From positions 1 through 12,085 of the forward strand of contig DLQB01000076.1 in assembly GCA_002477505.1 (NCBI GenBank): a stretch of DNA of 12,085 nt, in the 5' to 3' direction. This document shows, one piece after another, positions 1 through 7,416 of this stretch; within the stretch, counting starts at the first letter, position 1; each line of letters begins with the position of its first letter. Origin of the DNA: Flavobacteriales bacterium UBA7443. Its GTDB lineage: Bacteria > Bacteroidota > Bacteroidia > Flavobacteriales_D > Sanyastnellaceae. Made by a program: the position numbers and the translations under genes. The notes under the pieces were generated by a model. That model was not told where the DNA came from. It searched no databases and saw only the letters and a program-made list of their open reading frames with translations.

Positions 1-1
1 T

Positions 2-871
2 TTTCTTCATTCGGATGGTGTTTCTCTGTATTTCGCCTCTGACGGATTGCCAGGAATGGGGGGCATGGACTTGTTTGTTAGCCGCAAGCAGGATGATGGC
101 ACGTGGTCCGAACCAGAAAACTTAGGCTACCCGATCAATACGCATGGAGACGAGAATAGCTTGCAGGTTTTCGCGGACGGCAGCCATGCCATTTTTGCAA
201 CCGATCGGAATGAGCCCGGAAATTTGGACCTGTGGGAATTTGAATTGCCTGTGGAAGTGAGCGCCAAGGCAGTGGCCCTTTGGACAGGTGAAGTTCGAGA
301 TAACTCGGGCGACCCTATTGAGGCCAAGGTTCAAGTGCTGGATTTATCAGGAAGATTGTTGAGCACGCAAAATTCAGATCCGATAGACGGTCAATTCACG
401 CTGTCAGTTAAGACGGGTGAAGATGTGGTGATTCAAATTGAACATCCGGATTTCGCGTTTTACAGCACCATTCTTTCACCTGATTCCGAGTTGGATCCTT
501 TTGTTTCTATAAGCCTCCAAAAATTGGAGGTGGGCATTACGATGACGTTGCGAGACGTGCGTTTTGAAAAGTCATCTGCAGAATTAGACGGTAGCTTTCA
601 GCCCGAACTCGAGCAATTGGCCAAGACCATGTTGCAGTCTAAGATTCGCATTGAGATTCTCGGTCATACAGATTCCGATGGCACGGCAGAAGTTAACCTT
701 GCGTTAAGCGAATTGCGGGCAGAAGCCGTGGCTCAATTTCTCGAAGATCGTGGAGTGGAAAGAGGGAGAATGGAATTGCGCGGCTTGGGGGAGACGGAGC
801 CGATTGCCTCCAATGAGACCGACGAAGGCAAGGCTGAGAATCGCCGGACAGAGATTGTGATCATCAATTGA
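2..871 (+). CDS. OmpA-family envelope protein with PD40-like propeller, C-terminal part (5' end off window)
   Basis: The frame is open from the left edge, so the true start lies outside; 289 residues are visible. The first ~80 residues are propeller-like, with the PD40/WD40-like pattern HSDGVSLYFASDG and GGMDLF followed by a second blade ending in DLWEF. A carboxypeptidase-regulatory-like beta-sandwich follows (about 275-510 in the window, WTGEVRDNSGDPIEAKV), then an OmpA C-terminal domain from about 540 to the stop. That domain keeps GHTDSDG, LSELRAEAV and ENRRTEIVI; the Asp of HTD and the Arg of LRA match the diaminopimelate-binding pair known in OmpA domains. In Bacteroidota this architecture is common in outer-membrane or periplasmic proteins that hold peptidoglycan, including T9SS-associated PorE-like proteins. 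The family is clear, but the specific role is not. The stop overlaps the 3' end of the convergent receptor gene by 8 bases. Confidence 0.9.
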   Translation, partial: FLHSDGVSLYFASDGLPGMGGMDLFVSRKQDDGTWSEPENLGYPINTHGDENSLQVFADGSHAIFATDRNEPGNLDLWEFELPVEVSAKAVALWTGEVRDNSGDPIEAKVQVLDLSGRLLSTQNSDPIDGQFTLSVKTGEDVVIQIEHPDFAFYSTILSPDSELDPFVSISLQKLEVGITMTLRDVRFEKSSAELDGSFQPELEQLAKTMLQSKIRIEILGHTDSDGTAEVNLALSELRAEAVAQFLEDRGVERGRMELRGLGETEPIASNETDEGKAENRRTEIVIIN

Positions 872-2945
872 TTTGCCACTTCCAGGACAACCAAATTAGG
901 CGTCCGGGCGCAGGATTGAAGTAACGCCCGCCGAATGCATTGGTTTGGAACCAACTGGAATACTGAGCGTTCAGAACATTTCGCACGCCAAATTGCCAAA
1001 CATTCGCTCTGGATTGCAAGGACAGCCATGCATCCAACCGTTGATGGGCGTTGGACCAGTCGTCCTTGCTATTGTGCAAGGGCATTTGATCATTCCAATA
1101 GTGCATGGCGCTGATGGTCCATTTCTTGGCAGCATACGCGACTAGAAAGCTCGAAGCGTGGAGCGGTGTTCCAGGCAATGTTTCGGCCACTTGTTCAAAG
1201 GAGTGTCGATTCAAACTGGCTTGTGTTTGAAGGTGAAGGGTGTGCTGATTGGCCAGATTGAGGTTGGTTTGGAAAAAAGCTTCAATCCCGGTCATTTTCA
1301 GCCCCTCGATGTTGTCAACGTAAACGCCGTCATTTGCGGCAGGTACAGAGGCTATGGCATCGCTTACCAGTTGCTGATAGGCTTGCAGGGAATACGTGAT
1401 GAAGCTGTTTGCTGCAGGAATTTCTCCCTTCCAACCCAGTTCAATGGCATTCGCTCGTTCAGGAGATAAATTCAGCGCCGTGTAATTGTCGGGGTCGACT
1501 AATTCGAAGGTGGTCGGATGGCTCGCCGCTTTTCCATATTGTAAAAAAACGCGTCCATAATCATTGAGCTTTCGGGAAAGTCCGAAGTACGGAAGCGCCG
1601 TGAGATGGGCGTAATTTTCGACGATGGGGAGGTAATCATTCTCGTCGATTGAGCCATTTCCTGAACCTTCACCTTCCGTCGAACGCTGCATCCATTCCAA
1701 TGCAATCTGCACGTCAAATTGCCAATTGTCGTTTTCGAGCCTTCCTCCAGAACTGGCCCATGCATTCGTTGTGATGCTTTCAATGTTGTAACGGTAAGTG
1801 TCGGTCGACGTAGGCAAATCCGTTTCCTTTAATGAGAGCCTTTCGGCGCGCAGAATCGCCGTTTTATCCCAAGTCAGTTTGAAATCGTTTCCAAGAGATT
1901 TCGACTTGGCCGTCCACCATCTTACGGAACTAAATTGTTCTGATTCGTCCTTGTAACCGTTGAAAAAAGCACTGGTTCCAAATGGGTTTTCTTTATCGGA
2001 ATGCTGGAGATAGACCCATAGCCCACTTTGTTTGTCCGATTGTTTCCGGACACTGCTATATCCGAGCCATGAGCGCATGCGGTCGACATGTGCATCGTAA
2101 GTGCCACCGGGTGATTGAGCGGGACTGTTCGCAGCGTCGGATGCATTGAGGGATCCTGGGAGGTCCCATGAAGCATCCATCCAGCCCAGCCATAAGTGGG
2201 TGAATCTCGCTCGATCGTTGGCTTTGCGCCGGTGCACCTCCACTTGTTTTCGGCCATTTGATTCATGAAGTCGTCCACCGGGAGTTTCACTCCAGAACCC
2301 GCGCATGGTCCATTCGATTGAATCGGCTACCGATTGCCATTGAAAGCCCGATTCGCTTGACATTTCACTGAGTGATACTCCGCTGTTTGAGCCATTGCTT
2401 GCGATCCGGGAATAGCCTTTCAATTGCGATGCATTGGCGGAGCTGTAACGGTGCAACGATTGTCCTAACAGCACCCCCCCATAACCGCTACCATAAATGG
2501 CTCCGACAGGGCCCTTGAGTACTTCGAGTTCGGCCATCCATTGGGGATTCCACGTGTCGAGTGGAGAAATCCCGCTTGCATTGGTGAGTACAAATCCGTC
2601 CATAAGCATGTGCACGTTACGAACGGCGAATGGTGCTCGGATTCCGCTGCTTCTGATTTGCAGCCGACGTGACCCGCCGAAACCTCGTGTTTCCATCCGC
2701 ACGCCGGGAAGTGAATTCAATGCATCTTCAAGATCAGGGGATTTCCCGTTTTGAAGTGCCTCAGCATTCAAGCGATGGACATTGCCACTGACGCGGTCTT
2801 CCGGTGTAGGGATGCGAAGGGCTGAGATGGTTGCCGTTTCAACAACGGTGGTGTCGGAGTTGGATTGCTCATCTCCTGCAATCGTGGCGGATGACGAGAA
2901 CAAGAAAGCGGCCAACGCGAGTTGAGCGACACTGAAAAATTTCAT
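864..2945 (-). CDS. TonB-dependent outer-membrane receptor, non-SusC type, PqqU/YncD-like features
   Basis: This is a 693-residue outer-membrane transporter driven by TonB. I chose the ATG at 2945 because it gives a good signal peptide (MKFFSVAQLALAAFLF, cleavage near residues 23-24); the frame extends to an ATT at 2957, which is not a credible start. A TonB-box-like stretch (TTVVETATI) lies at residues 32-40. The plug spans about 45-160, with LPGVRMETRG, LQIRSSGIRAPFAVRN, MDG and EVLKGPVGAIYGSG. The rest is beta-barrel, ending in GVRNVLNAQY and GRYFNPAPGR (673-682). There is no N-terminal carboxypeptidase-regulatory domain, so it is not a SusC protein. It lies 55 bases downstream of the PQQ-dehydrogenase-family gene on the same strand and may be cotranscribed. 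From memory, the spacing IR-x2-G-x-R-x5-R-x6-DG and the terminal GRY-x2-P-x-PGR resemble E. coli PqqU (YncD, about 700 residues), but siderophore or metal substrates remain possible. The chain ends in Asn instead of the usual aromatic residue. Confidence 0.92.
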   Translation of the reverse strand: MKFFSVAQLALAAFLFSSSATIAGDEQSNSDTTVVETATISALRIPTPEDRVSGNVHRLNAEALQNGKSPDLEDALNSLPGVRMETRGFGGSRRLQIRSSGIRAPFAVRNVHMLMDGFVLTNASGISPLDTWNPQWMAELEVLKGPVGAIYGSGYGGVLLGQSLHRYSSANASQLKGYSRIASNGSNSGVSLSEMSSESGFQWQSVADSIEWTMRGFWSETPGGRLHESNGRKQVEVHRRKANDRARFTHLWLGWMDASWDLPGSLNASDAANSPAQSPGGTYDAHVDRMRSWLGYSSVRKQSDKQSGLWVYLQHSDKENPFGTSAFFNGYKDESEQFSSVRWWTAKSKSLGNDFKLTWDKTAILRAERLSLKETDLPTSTDTYRYNIESITTNAWASSGGRLENDNWQFDVQIALEWMQRSTEGEGSGNGSIDENDYLPIVENYAHLTALPYFGLSRKLNDYGRVFLQYGKAASHPTTFELVDPDNYTALNLSPERANAIELGWKGEIPAANSFITYSLQAYQQLVSDAIASVPAANDGVYVDNIEGLKMTGIEAFFQTNLNLANQHTLHLQTQASLNRHSFEQVAETLPGTPLHASSFLVAYAAKKWTISAMHYWNDQMPLHNSKDDWSNAHQRLDAWLSLQSRANVWQFGVRNVLNAQYSSWFQTNAFGGRYFNPAPGRLIWLSWKWQIN

Positions 2946-3000
2946 TGCAGGTGGCAATTCGATAAAGGATACGCGCGTGGTGCGCGCGATGAGGGAAAGC

Positions 3001-4404
3001 TTAGTGCGATACTTGGAACGTGGATGTCACGGTTCCTTGGTCGTGAAAAGCTCGAATAAAGTAGGTGCCAGCGTTCCATTCGGATGTGGCTAGCGTTAGC
3101 GAGGCATCGTTGCCATTGAGCTGGCCTTGCTGAATGAGTTGTCCGTTGTAAGCATACACCTCATACGTTCCCTGAAGGAGCGGGAGGCCCCAATCAAAAC
3201 GAATCACATCATTGGCTGGATTGGGAAATGCAGTCAGGGTAGCGCCAAGCTGCTGCTCATCATCAAGGGAAGAAGCGAATGCTTCGTTGCGAAATTCCTT
3301 GATAATATTAGGACCGCTGCCTGGGTAAGACGTTCCATTGAATGCAACATATACCGACCCGGTGTATGGATTGACGGCCACGTCCCGAACGCGTTGATTG
3401 AAGCTCGAGAAGAATTGGTCTTCACCGGTGACGCTCATGCCGTCTTCGGCAAGGTGCATGACGCTCAATCGTTCGTACTGGCCACCGAGGCCACCTAAGA
3501 CGGCCATTAAAATTGAGTTTTGCCATTCGGGAATGGCTACATGGTCGTAGTATTCGATGCCATTCACTGCAATACAAGGGGTCCAGGCTTCCAGTGGCTC
3601 AATCACGTCATTGTCAGCACAAAAAGCTTGTTCTGATGCGGTGTTGCAAAACCCTTCTACTTGAGGCCAGCCATAATTTCCGCCTGCACTGACAATGTTT
3701 AGCTCATCGTTGGAGTTTTGACCATGCTCAGAACTATACACGATACCGTTTGCACCCAGCGCCAATCCCTGGCTGTTTCGGTTGCCGATGGTGTAGACGT
3801 ATGACCCTGCGATGGGATTGTCATCGGGAATACTGCCATCCAGGTTGAGTCGGAGTGTTTTTCCTTGCAATGAACCTTCGAGCTGAGCCAATGAGGAAGA
3901 GCCAACGTCCCCAGTAGTCATCAACAAGGTATTGTCTGGCAGCACCAACAAACGGCTGCCATTGTGAATTCCACCCGCTTGAATCGTCAACAATGTTTGT
4001 TCATTCACCAATGCAGTGCCATCCCAATCAAATACGCTCAAATGCTCGTCTCCATTCCATGCACTTCCCGTGCAATAGACCACAAATACTTGAGGGGTAT
4101 TTTCCCAATCGGGATGCATCGCCATCCCCAGCATTCCAGGTTCGCCGCTTCCATTGCTGATGACATTTCGCTCCAAGACGACGTTGTAGTTCCCGGTTTC
4201 AGGATCGATGCGCAAAACTTCACCCGTTCGCGAAGTCATCCAAATATGATCGTCGGGCCCCCAAAGAATCTCCCAAGGAAGCTGAACACCTGTGACCAAA
4301 TTGTATTCGGTCAAAGTGGTGTTGCCAACTTCCCAGGTAGGTTGGGCTAAGGCTGCGATTGTAAACACGTGAGCGGCGAAAAGAAGGGGCGTAATGTGTT
4401 TCAT
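3001..4404 (-). CDS. Secreted PQQ-dependent sugar dehydrogenase family (sGDH/Asd-like) with T9SS sorting domain
   Basis: The protein has 467 residues and probably oxidises aldose sugars to lactones using PQQ and calcium. The signal peptide is MKHITPLLFAAHVFTIAALA, cleaved before Q21. Residues ~35-372 form the six-bladed propeller of the soluble glucose / aldose sugar dehydrogenase family. Visible landmarks are LPWEILWGP (42-50), IHNGSR with the expected catalytic base H147, TTGD (163-166), IGNRNSQGLAL with R209-N210, EHGQNSNDELN (226-236) with calcium ligand D233, GGNYGWP (241-247) and QRVRDVAV with R338 and R340. Two differences stand out: Gln229 replaces the usual Pro of the HGP/QGP calcium-site turn, and no Lys is evident where sGDH has K377 (here LMAVLGG). 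Residues ~385-467 form a type A T9SS sorting domain (FPNPAND, GTYEVYAYNGQL, WNAGTYFIRA), so it should be surface-attached or released. The family is firm, but the substrate and PQQ use are inferred. The start is 29 bases from a divergent gene. Confidence 0.87.
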   Translation of the reverse strand: MKHITPLLFAAHVFTIAALAQPTWEVGNTTLTEYNLVTGVQLPWEILWGPDDHIWMTSRTGEVLRIDPETGNYNVVLERNVISNGSGEPGMLGMAMHPDWENTPQVFVVYCTGSAWNGDEHLSVFDWDGTALVNEQTLLTIQAGGIHNGSRLLVLPDNTLLMTTGDVGSSSLAQLEGSLQGKTLRLNLDGSIPDDNPIAGSYVYTIGNRNSQGLALGANGIVYSSEHGQNSNDELNIVSAGGNYGWPQVEGFCNTASEQAFCADNDVIEPLEAWTPCIAVNGIEYYDHVAIPEWQNSILMAVLGGLGGQYERLSVMHLAEDGMSVTGEDQFFSSFNQRVRDVAVNPYTGSVYVAFNGTSYPGSGPNIIKEFRNEAFASSLDDEQQLGATLTAFPNPANDVIRFDWGLPLLQGTYEVYAYNGQLIQQGQLNGNDASLTLATSEWNAGTYFIRAFHDQGTVTSTFQVSH

Positions 4405-4408
4405 GCCG

Positions 4409-4450
4409 CTAATTTACGTCTGTTCTTTGTTAGATGACAAAGATTACAGA
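4409..4450 (-). promoter_or_regulatory. Possible Bacteroidota-type promoter for the dehydrogenase gene
   Basis: On the minus strand, TAAATTAG (4416-4409) matches the Bacteroidota -7 consensus TAnnTTTG at five of its six defined bases. A TTTG lies 21 bases upstream of it, close to the usual -33 spacing. The -7 element is only four bases from the ATG at 4404, so a transcript from here would be almost leaderless. The -33 element would fall inside the first codons of the divergent gene at 4434. This is a weak match found by eye in a 29-base gap where some promoter is expected. Confidence 0.22.
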
Positions 4451-4985
4451 TTCCGTTTATACACTTCGTGCATTGCAATTGTTCCCGTTCCTTTGCTTGA
4501 CTTTTGGGTGTTTGATTTCTCCCGCTCAGGCCCAAGTGACACCGGATTGGATGTTTGCATTGGAAGGTCCTTATGTTGGCCGATTTGAACAAGCGATGGA
4601 AGGCAATGATGAGCTTGTAACCTACGACGCCCGTTTCGATGGTTTGCGAAATGGAAAGGAAAATGGTTTTGTGCTCCAGGTAGCAAAGGAGGTCAATGGG
4701 GAAATTTTCAAATCCGTTCAGATGTGGAATTGGAATGACGCGAATCAAACCGTGGAAATCGCCTCCCTCAATGACAACGAAGCGGTCACTTCAGAGTGGT
4801 TCGTTTCATCCGGTACGTTGTCTACATCACTCACAAGGGGGGCGTCAGAAGGCCACGCAGCTGTCATAGAGCGATGGCGAATCGAAAGACTGCCGGGTCA
4901 ATTGCGCTGGGACAAGTATGTCAACTTTGGCGACGGTAAATGGAAGTTTCGCTGGCGTTATGTGCTGGACGAAGTAGTAGAATAA
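4434..4985 (+). CDS. Small exported protein of unknown function
   Basis: I do not recognise a family for this 183-residue protein. The N-terminus is a signal peptide: a polar stretch with R12, a hydrophobic core LFPFLCLTFGCLIS, and an AQA-Q site after residue 33 (SPAQAQ). C26 is preceded by T-F-G, a poor lipobox, so cleavage by signal peptidase I is favoured over lipidation. The mature ~150 residues are rich in alternating strands with many aromatics (WMFALEGPYVGRFE, MWNWND, RWRIERL, KWKFRWRYVLDEVVE). This suggests a small beta-barrel or calycin-like fold, but that is inference. There are no sorting domain, membrane segments or visible catalytic motif. It is the only complete gene on the plus strand; it starts 29 bases from the divergent dehydrogenase gene and ends 12 bases before the convergent amylase gene. 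The shared upstream region suggests co-regulation with the dehydrogenase, which is not proof of a shared role. Confidence 0.75.
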   Translation: MTKITDSVYTLRALQLFPFLCLTFGCLISPAQAQVTPDWMFALEGPYVGRFEQAMEGNDELVTYDARFDGLRNGKENGFVLQVAKEVNGEIFKSVQMWNWNDANQTVEIASLNDNEAVTSEWFVSSGTLSTSLTRGASEGHAAVIERWRIERLPGQLRWDKYVNFGDGKWKFRWRYVLDEVVE

Positions 4986-4997
4986 CGGCTTTTTCTG

Positions 4998-7391
4998 TTA
5001 CGGTTTCGGATGCAATTGGATTGCTGCACAGGATCCGGCAGAGATGGCAATGGCTGCGTCTTGCATCGCAGCATCTCCGAGCAAGATTGAACCATTGCAA
5101 TTCCCAGGAAGAGGATAGGATTGAACCATTTCCGAGGTATTGATCAGGATCAATGTCTTTTCTTCTAAGTACGCACGTTCAATGGCGAGAACGCCTGGTG
5201 CATCGTTATTCAGATGATAATGGCATTGGCCGTACATCAGGCTCATGCGTGATTTGCGGAGCGCAATCCAATCGCGGGTCATTTCCCAAAGCCATTTCTC
5301 AGATTCGTTCCAATTATCGAAGCGCATCATGCGACGATTGTCAGGGTCATTCCCGCCGACATCAGCAATTTCATCGCCATAATAGACGCAAGGAATGCCG
5401 GGCTGCCCCATCAAAGATGCCATCAGCCAGCTCATTCGGAGATAACCATTCTGACCTTCGTGTTCTATCGTTCGGGTCCAACCGGCCAACTTGGTGTCTT
5501 CTCCAGGGTACAATGAACCCTCTGCAAGTGACGCGAACCTTGGCCGGTCTTGGTTGCCGGAAATGTTTCCCATCAAATGATGGGGTCCATAGGCGTCAAT
5601 GCTCTGTTCGGCAATGGCAATCAAGTTTTTCAAATCAGGCTTTTCGCTTGTGAATGCTGCGACATAAGCATCGTACAAATTGAAATCAAACTGTGCATCG
5701 AGCATGCCGCTGGAAAGATACTTTTTGATCAAAGAGGGCGTCCCATAGGTTTCACCGATCTGAAAAACGCTTCTTTGTGAAGCAGCAGTAGCAGCCCTCA
5801 CCTTGTTGGTGAGCCTTCTCCAAAACACCTCTGGGATGTGTTTGGTGGCATCATGTCGGAAACCATCAATGCTTGTGTTTTGAACCCACCACAATGCACT
5901 ATCGGTCATGGTTTCATACACTTCCTCACGCTCCAGATCCAACGTGGGCATGAAGGTGTCGAACCAAGTCGTTAAGCGCTGAGAATCCCAAAGCTGGGTG
6001 TTGAGACTGCCATCGGGCAAGTAGAGGTTAGTGACCCAATCGGGATGGGCGCGGTAGACCGGATGCTCCTGATGAACGTGGTTTGCAACGTAATCGATCA
6101 AGATGTTCATGCCTTGTACGTGGATGGAATCTACCAAGGAATGAAACGTGCCCATGGAACCAAATCGGCGGTCGATTCCTGTTGAGGCAATTGGCCAATA
6201 ACCGTGGTAGCCGCTAAATTTGCTCGTGATATCGGTCGACGGGTCGGACCAAAAACCCCAAGCGTCGTCGGGATTGGGCGTGATGGGAGAAATCCATATG
6301 GTGTTAATGCCAAGGGAGTCCAAATAACCGATGGCATCTTGGATGCCACGCAAATCTCCGCCTTTGTGATTGGCATCGGGATGCACGGCGGGGTCTGTTG
6401 ATTTCCAATCGTTGGAAGGATCACCGTTTTTGAACCGATCGACCATCAAGAAATACATGATCATGGCTTGTCGATCGTGCCGGGTGAGCATTTCTCCTTG
6501 CCGCACGGGAGCGTCGTATTGCAGTGGAATTAACGCGTTTTGACCGATCCTGTATTGATTTGCAACCCAGATGCGAAGATGCGAACGTTCCACATTTTTG
6601 GTGCTTGTAGGCATATTGAATTCAAAGCTTCCATTGAGATCAGCCTCTCCCGTGTGGATGCATGTGTTGTTCCAAAAAACCGTGTAACTGGAGAACGGAA
6701 GCGTTTTGCAAACAAAGCGATCGGTGTAAGCGGTTGAGAGCGTTAACGGTTCCGATGCACTTCCGGTCTGTAAAATGGAATTGAACCCCCCAAATCCATT
6801 GGGCATCTGGTTAGGATTGGCCGGATCAGGGAATTCTTTTCCGTCGCTTACAAATTGGTAAAGGTGATTGCCTTCATCCAGCGTTAAGGTGACAAAGAGG
6901 CTATCTCCTTCTTGCTCCATCGGAAGGGGGGCGGACTGCCAACCGGTGAAGCTGCCTATAATGCTTGCCGATTGAATAGATTCGGAAATGGCTAGGCTTA
7001 TTCGAACGGTCTGCTTGGCCGAACGAGCAACTGGAATGGCCACGGGTTCGGCTTTGGATGGGTCGGTGGACCAGAGTTCCAGATGTCCAAATGCTTTTGC
7101 GGGCGGTTGAGTGATGAGGACTGCAGGGAGAGAAGACAACGGATGCTGTTGAATCCTCAGTTCGGTCCCATTTTCCCAAACGACTGAATCGACGAGCCCC
7201 GTCCACGCATGAAAGTCATCCAATAGGACCCAGGTGCTGTCAGGTTCGAGGTGCACTGGCATGATGAGTGCTTCTTGAGAGGCAAGAGGAGACTGCTTTT
7301 CAAGTGAGCCGCATGAAGCGAATAGGGCAGACAAGACAAAACATAATGGCCACGCGAGCGCTTGGCTTGTCGAAGTGCGTCGGCTATTCAT
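4998..7391 (-). CDS. GH13 alpha-amylase-family lipoprotein with CBM48-like domain (SusG/neopullulanase-like role)
   Basis: A 797-residue surface or periplasmic lipoprotein predicted to hydrolyse alpha-1,4 (possibly alpha-1,6) glucosidic bonds in starch-like glucans. I chose the ATG at 7391 because a lipoprotein signal follows (WPLCFVLSALFASC, lipid Cys27). The frame runs on to a GTG at 7508, but that overlaps the upstream gene by 92 bases and buries the signal. Residues ~45-120 resemble the extra N-terminal domain of cyclomaltodextrinase/neopullulanase enzymes; ~127-208 is a CBM48/isoamylase-N-like domain (IIGSFTGWQSAPL, GNHLYQFVSDGK); the catalytic barrel spans ~308-720. Conserved regions: DYVANH (433-438), GFRHDATKH with nucleophile D514, GET with acid/base E547, and NQD with transition-state stabiliser D615. 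MPTLDLE (481-487) and YYGDEI plus GGNDPDNRR (670-687) match the neopullulanase-like side of the family. The region IV histidine is Gln (N613-Q614-D615). It is the last gene of the Sus-like operon, 25 bases after its upstream neighbour. Confidence 0.9.
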   Translation of the reverse strand: MNSRRTSTSQALAWPLCFVLSALFASCGSLEKQSPLASQEALIMPVHLEPDSTWVLLDDFHAWTGLVDSVVWENGTELRIQQHPLSSLPAVLITQPPAKAFGHLELWSTDPSKAEPVAIPVARSAKQTVRISLAISESIQSASIIGSFTGWQSAPLPMEQEGDSLFVTLTLDEGNHLYQFVSDGKEFPDPANPNQMPNGFGGFNSILQTGSASEPLTLSTAYTDRFVCKTLPFSSYTVFWNNTCIHTGEADLNGSFEFNMPTSTKNVERSHLRIWVANQYRIGQNALIPLQYDAPVRQGEMLTRHDRQAMIMYFLMVDRFKNGDPSNDWKSTDPAVHPDANHKGGDLRGIQDAIGYLDSLGINTIWISPITPNPDDAWGFWSDPSTDITSKFSGYHGYWPIASTGIDRRFGSMGTFHSLVDSIHVQGMNILIDYVANHVHQEHPVYRAHPDWVTNLYLPDGSLNTQLWDSQRLTTWFDTFMPTLDLEREEVYETMTDSALWWVQNTSIDGFRHDATKHIPEVFWRRLTNKVRAATAASQRSVFQIGETYGTPSLIKKYLSSGMLDAQFDFNLYDAYVAAFTSEKPDLKNLIAIAEQSIDAYGPHHLMGNISGNQDRPRFASLAEGSLYPGEDTKLAGWTRTIEHEGQNGYLRMSWLMASLMGQPGIPCVYYGDEIADVGGNDPDNRRMMRFDNWNESEKWLWEMTRDWIALRKSRMSLMYGQCHYHLNNDAPGVLAIERAYLEEKTLILINTSEMVQSYPLPGNCNGSILLGDAAMQDAAIAISAGSCAAIQLHPKP

Positions 7392-7416
7392 AGGGGACTC
7401 GTTTTGCGGGATGTGT

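Noticed and set aside
1158..1469. Plus-strand open frame opposite the TonB receptor
   Set aside because: It lies wholly inside a strongly supported receptor barrel and has no signal, domain or motif; it is a shadow frame. The same holds for the open frames opposite the amylase, susD and susC.
2946..2957. Start of the TonB receptor at an ATT codon (2957)
   Set aside because: ATT is a very rare start. The ATG at 2945 begins directly with a normal signal peptide.
2972..2986. GC-rich inverted repeat (CGCGC / GCGCG, 5-base loop) between the dehydrogenase and receptor genes as a terminator
   Set aside because: The stem is only 5 pairs and no T-tract follows on the minus strand. It could be chance in a short GC-rich stretch, so I do not call a terminator or use it to split the putative operon.
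4500..4520. Lipobox in the small exported protein (C26)
   Set aside because: The preceding residues T-F-G do not fit the lipobox well, and an AQA-Q signal peptidase I site follows seven residues later.
4401..4748. Minus-strand open frame of 115 codons opposite the small exported protein
   Set aside because: It has no credible signal or domain. The plus-strand frame has a signal peptide and a consistent beta-rich composition, so it is preferred.
4986..4997. Terminator in the 12-base convergent gap, which holds a short T-run
   Set aside because: The only inverted repeat is TAAC...GTTA, 4 pairs formed largely by the two stop codons. That is too weak to support.
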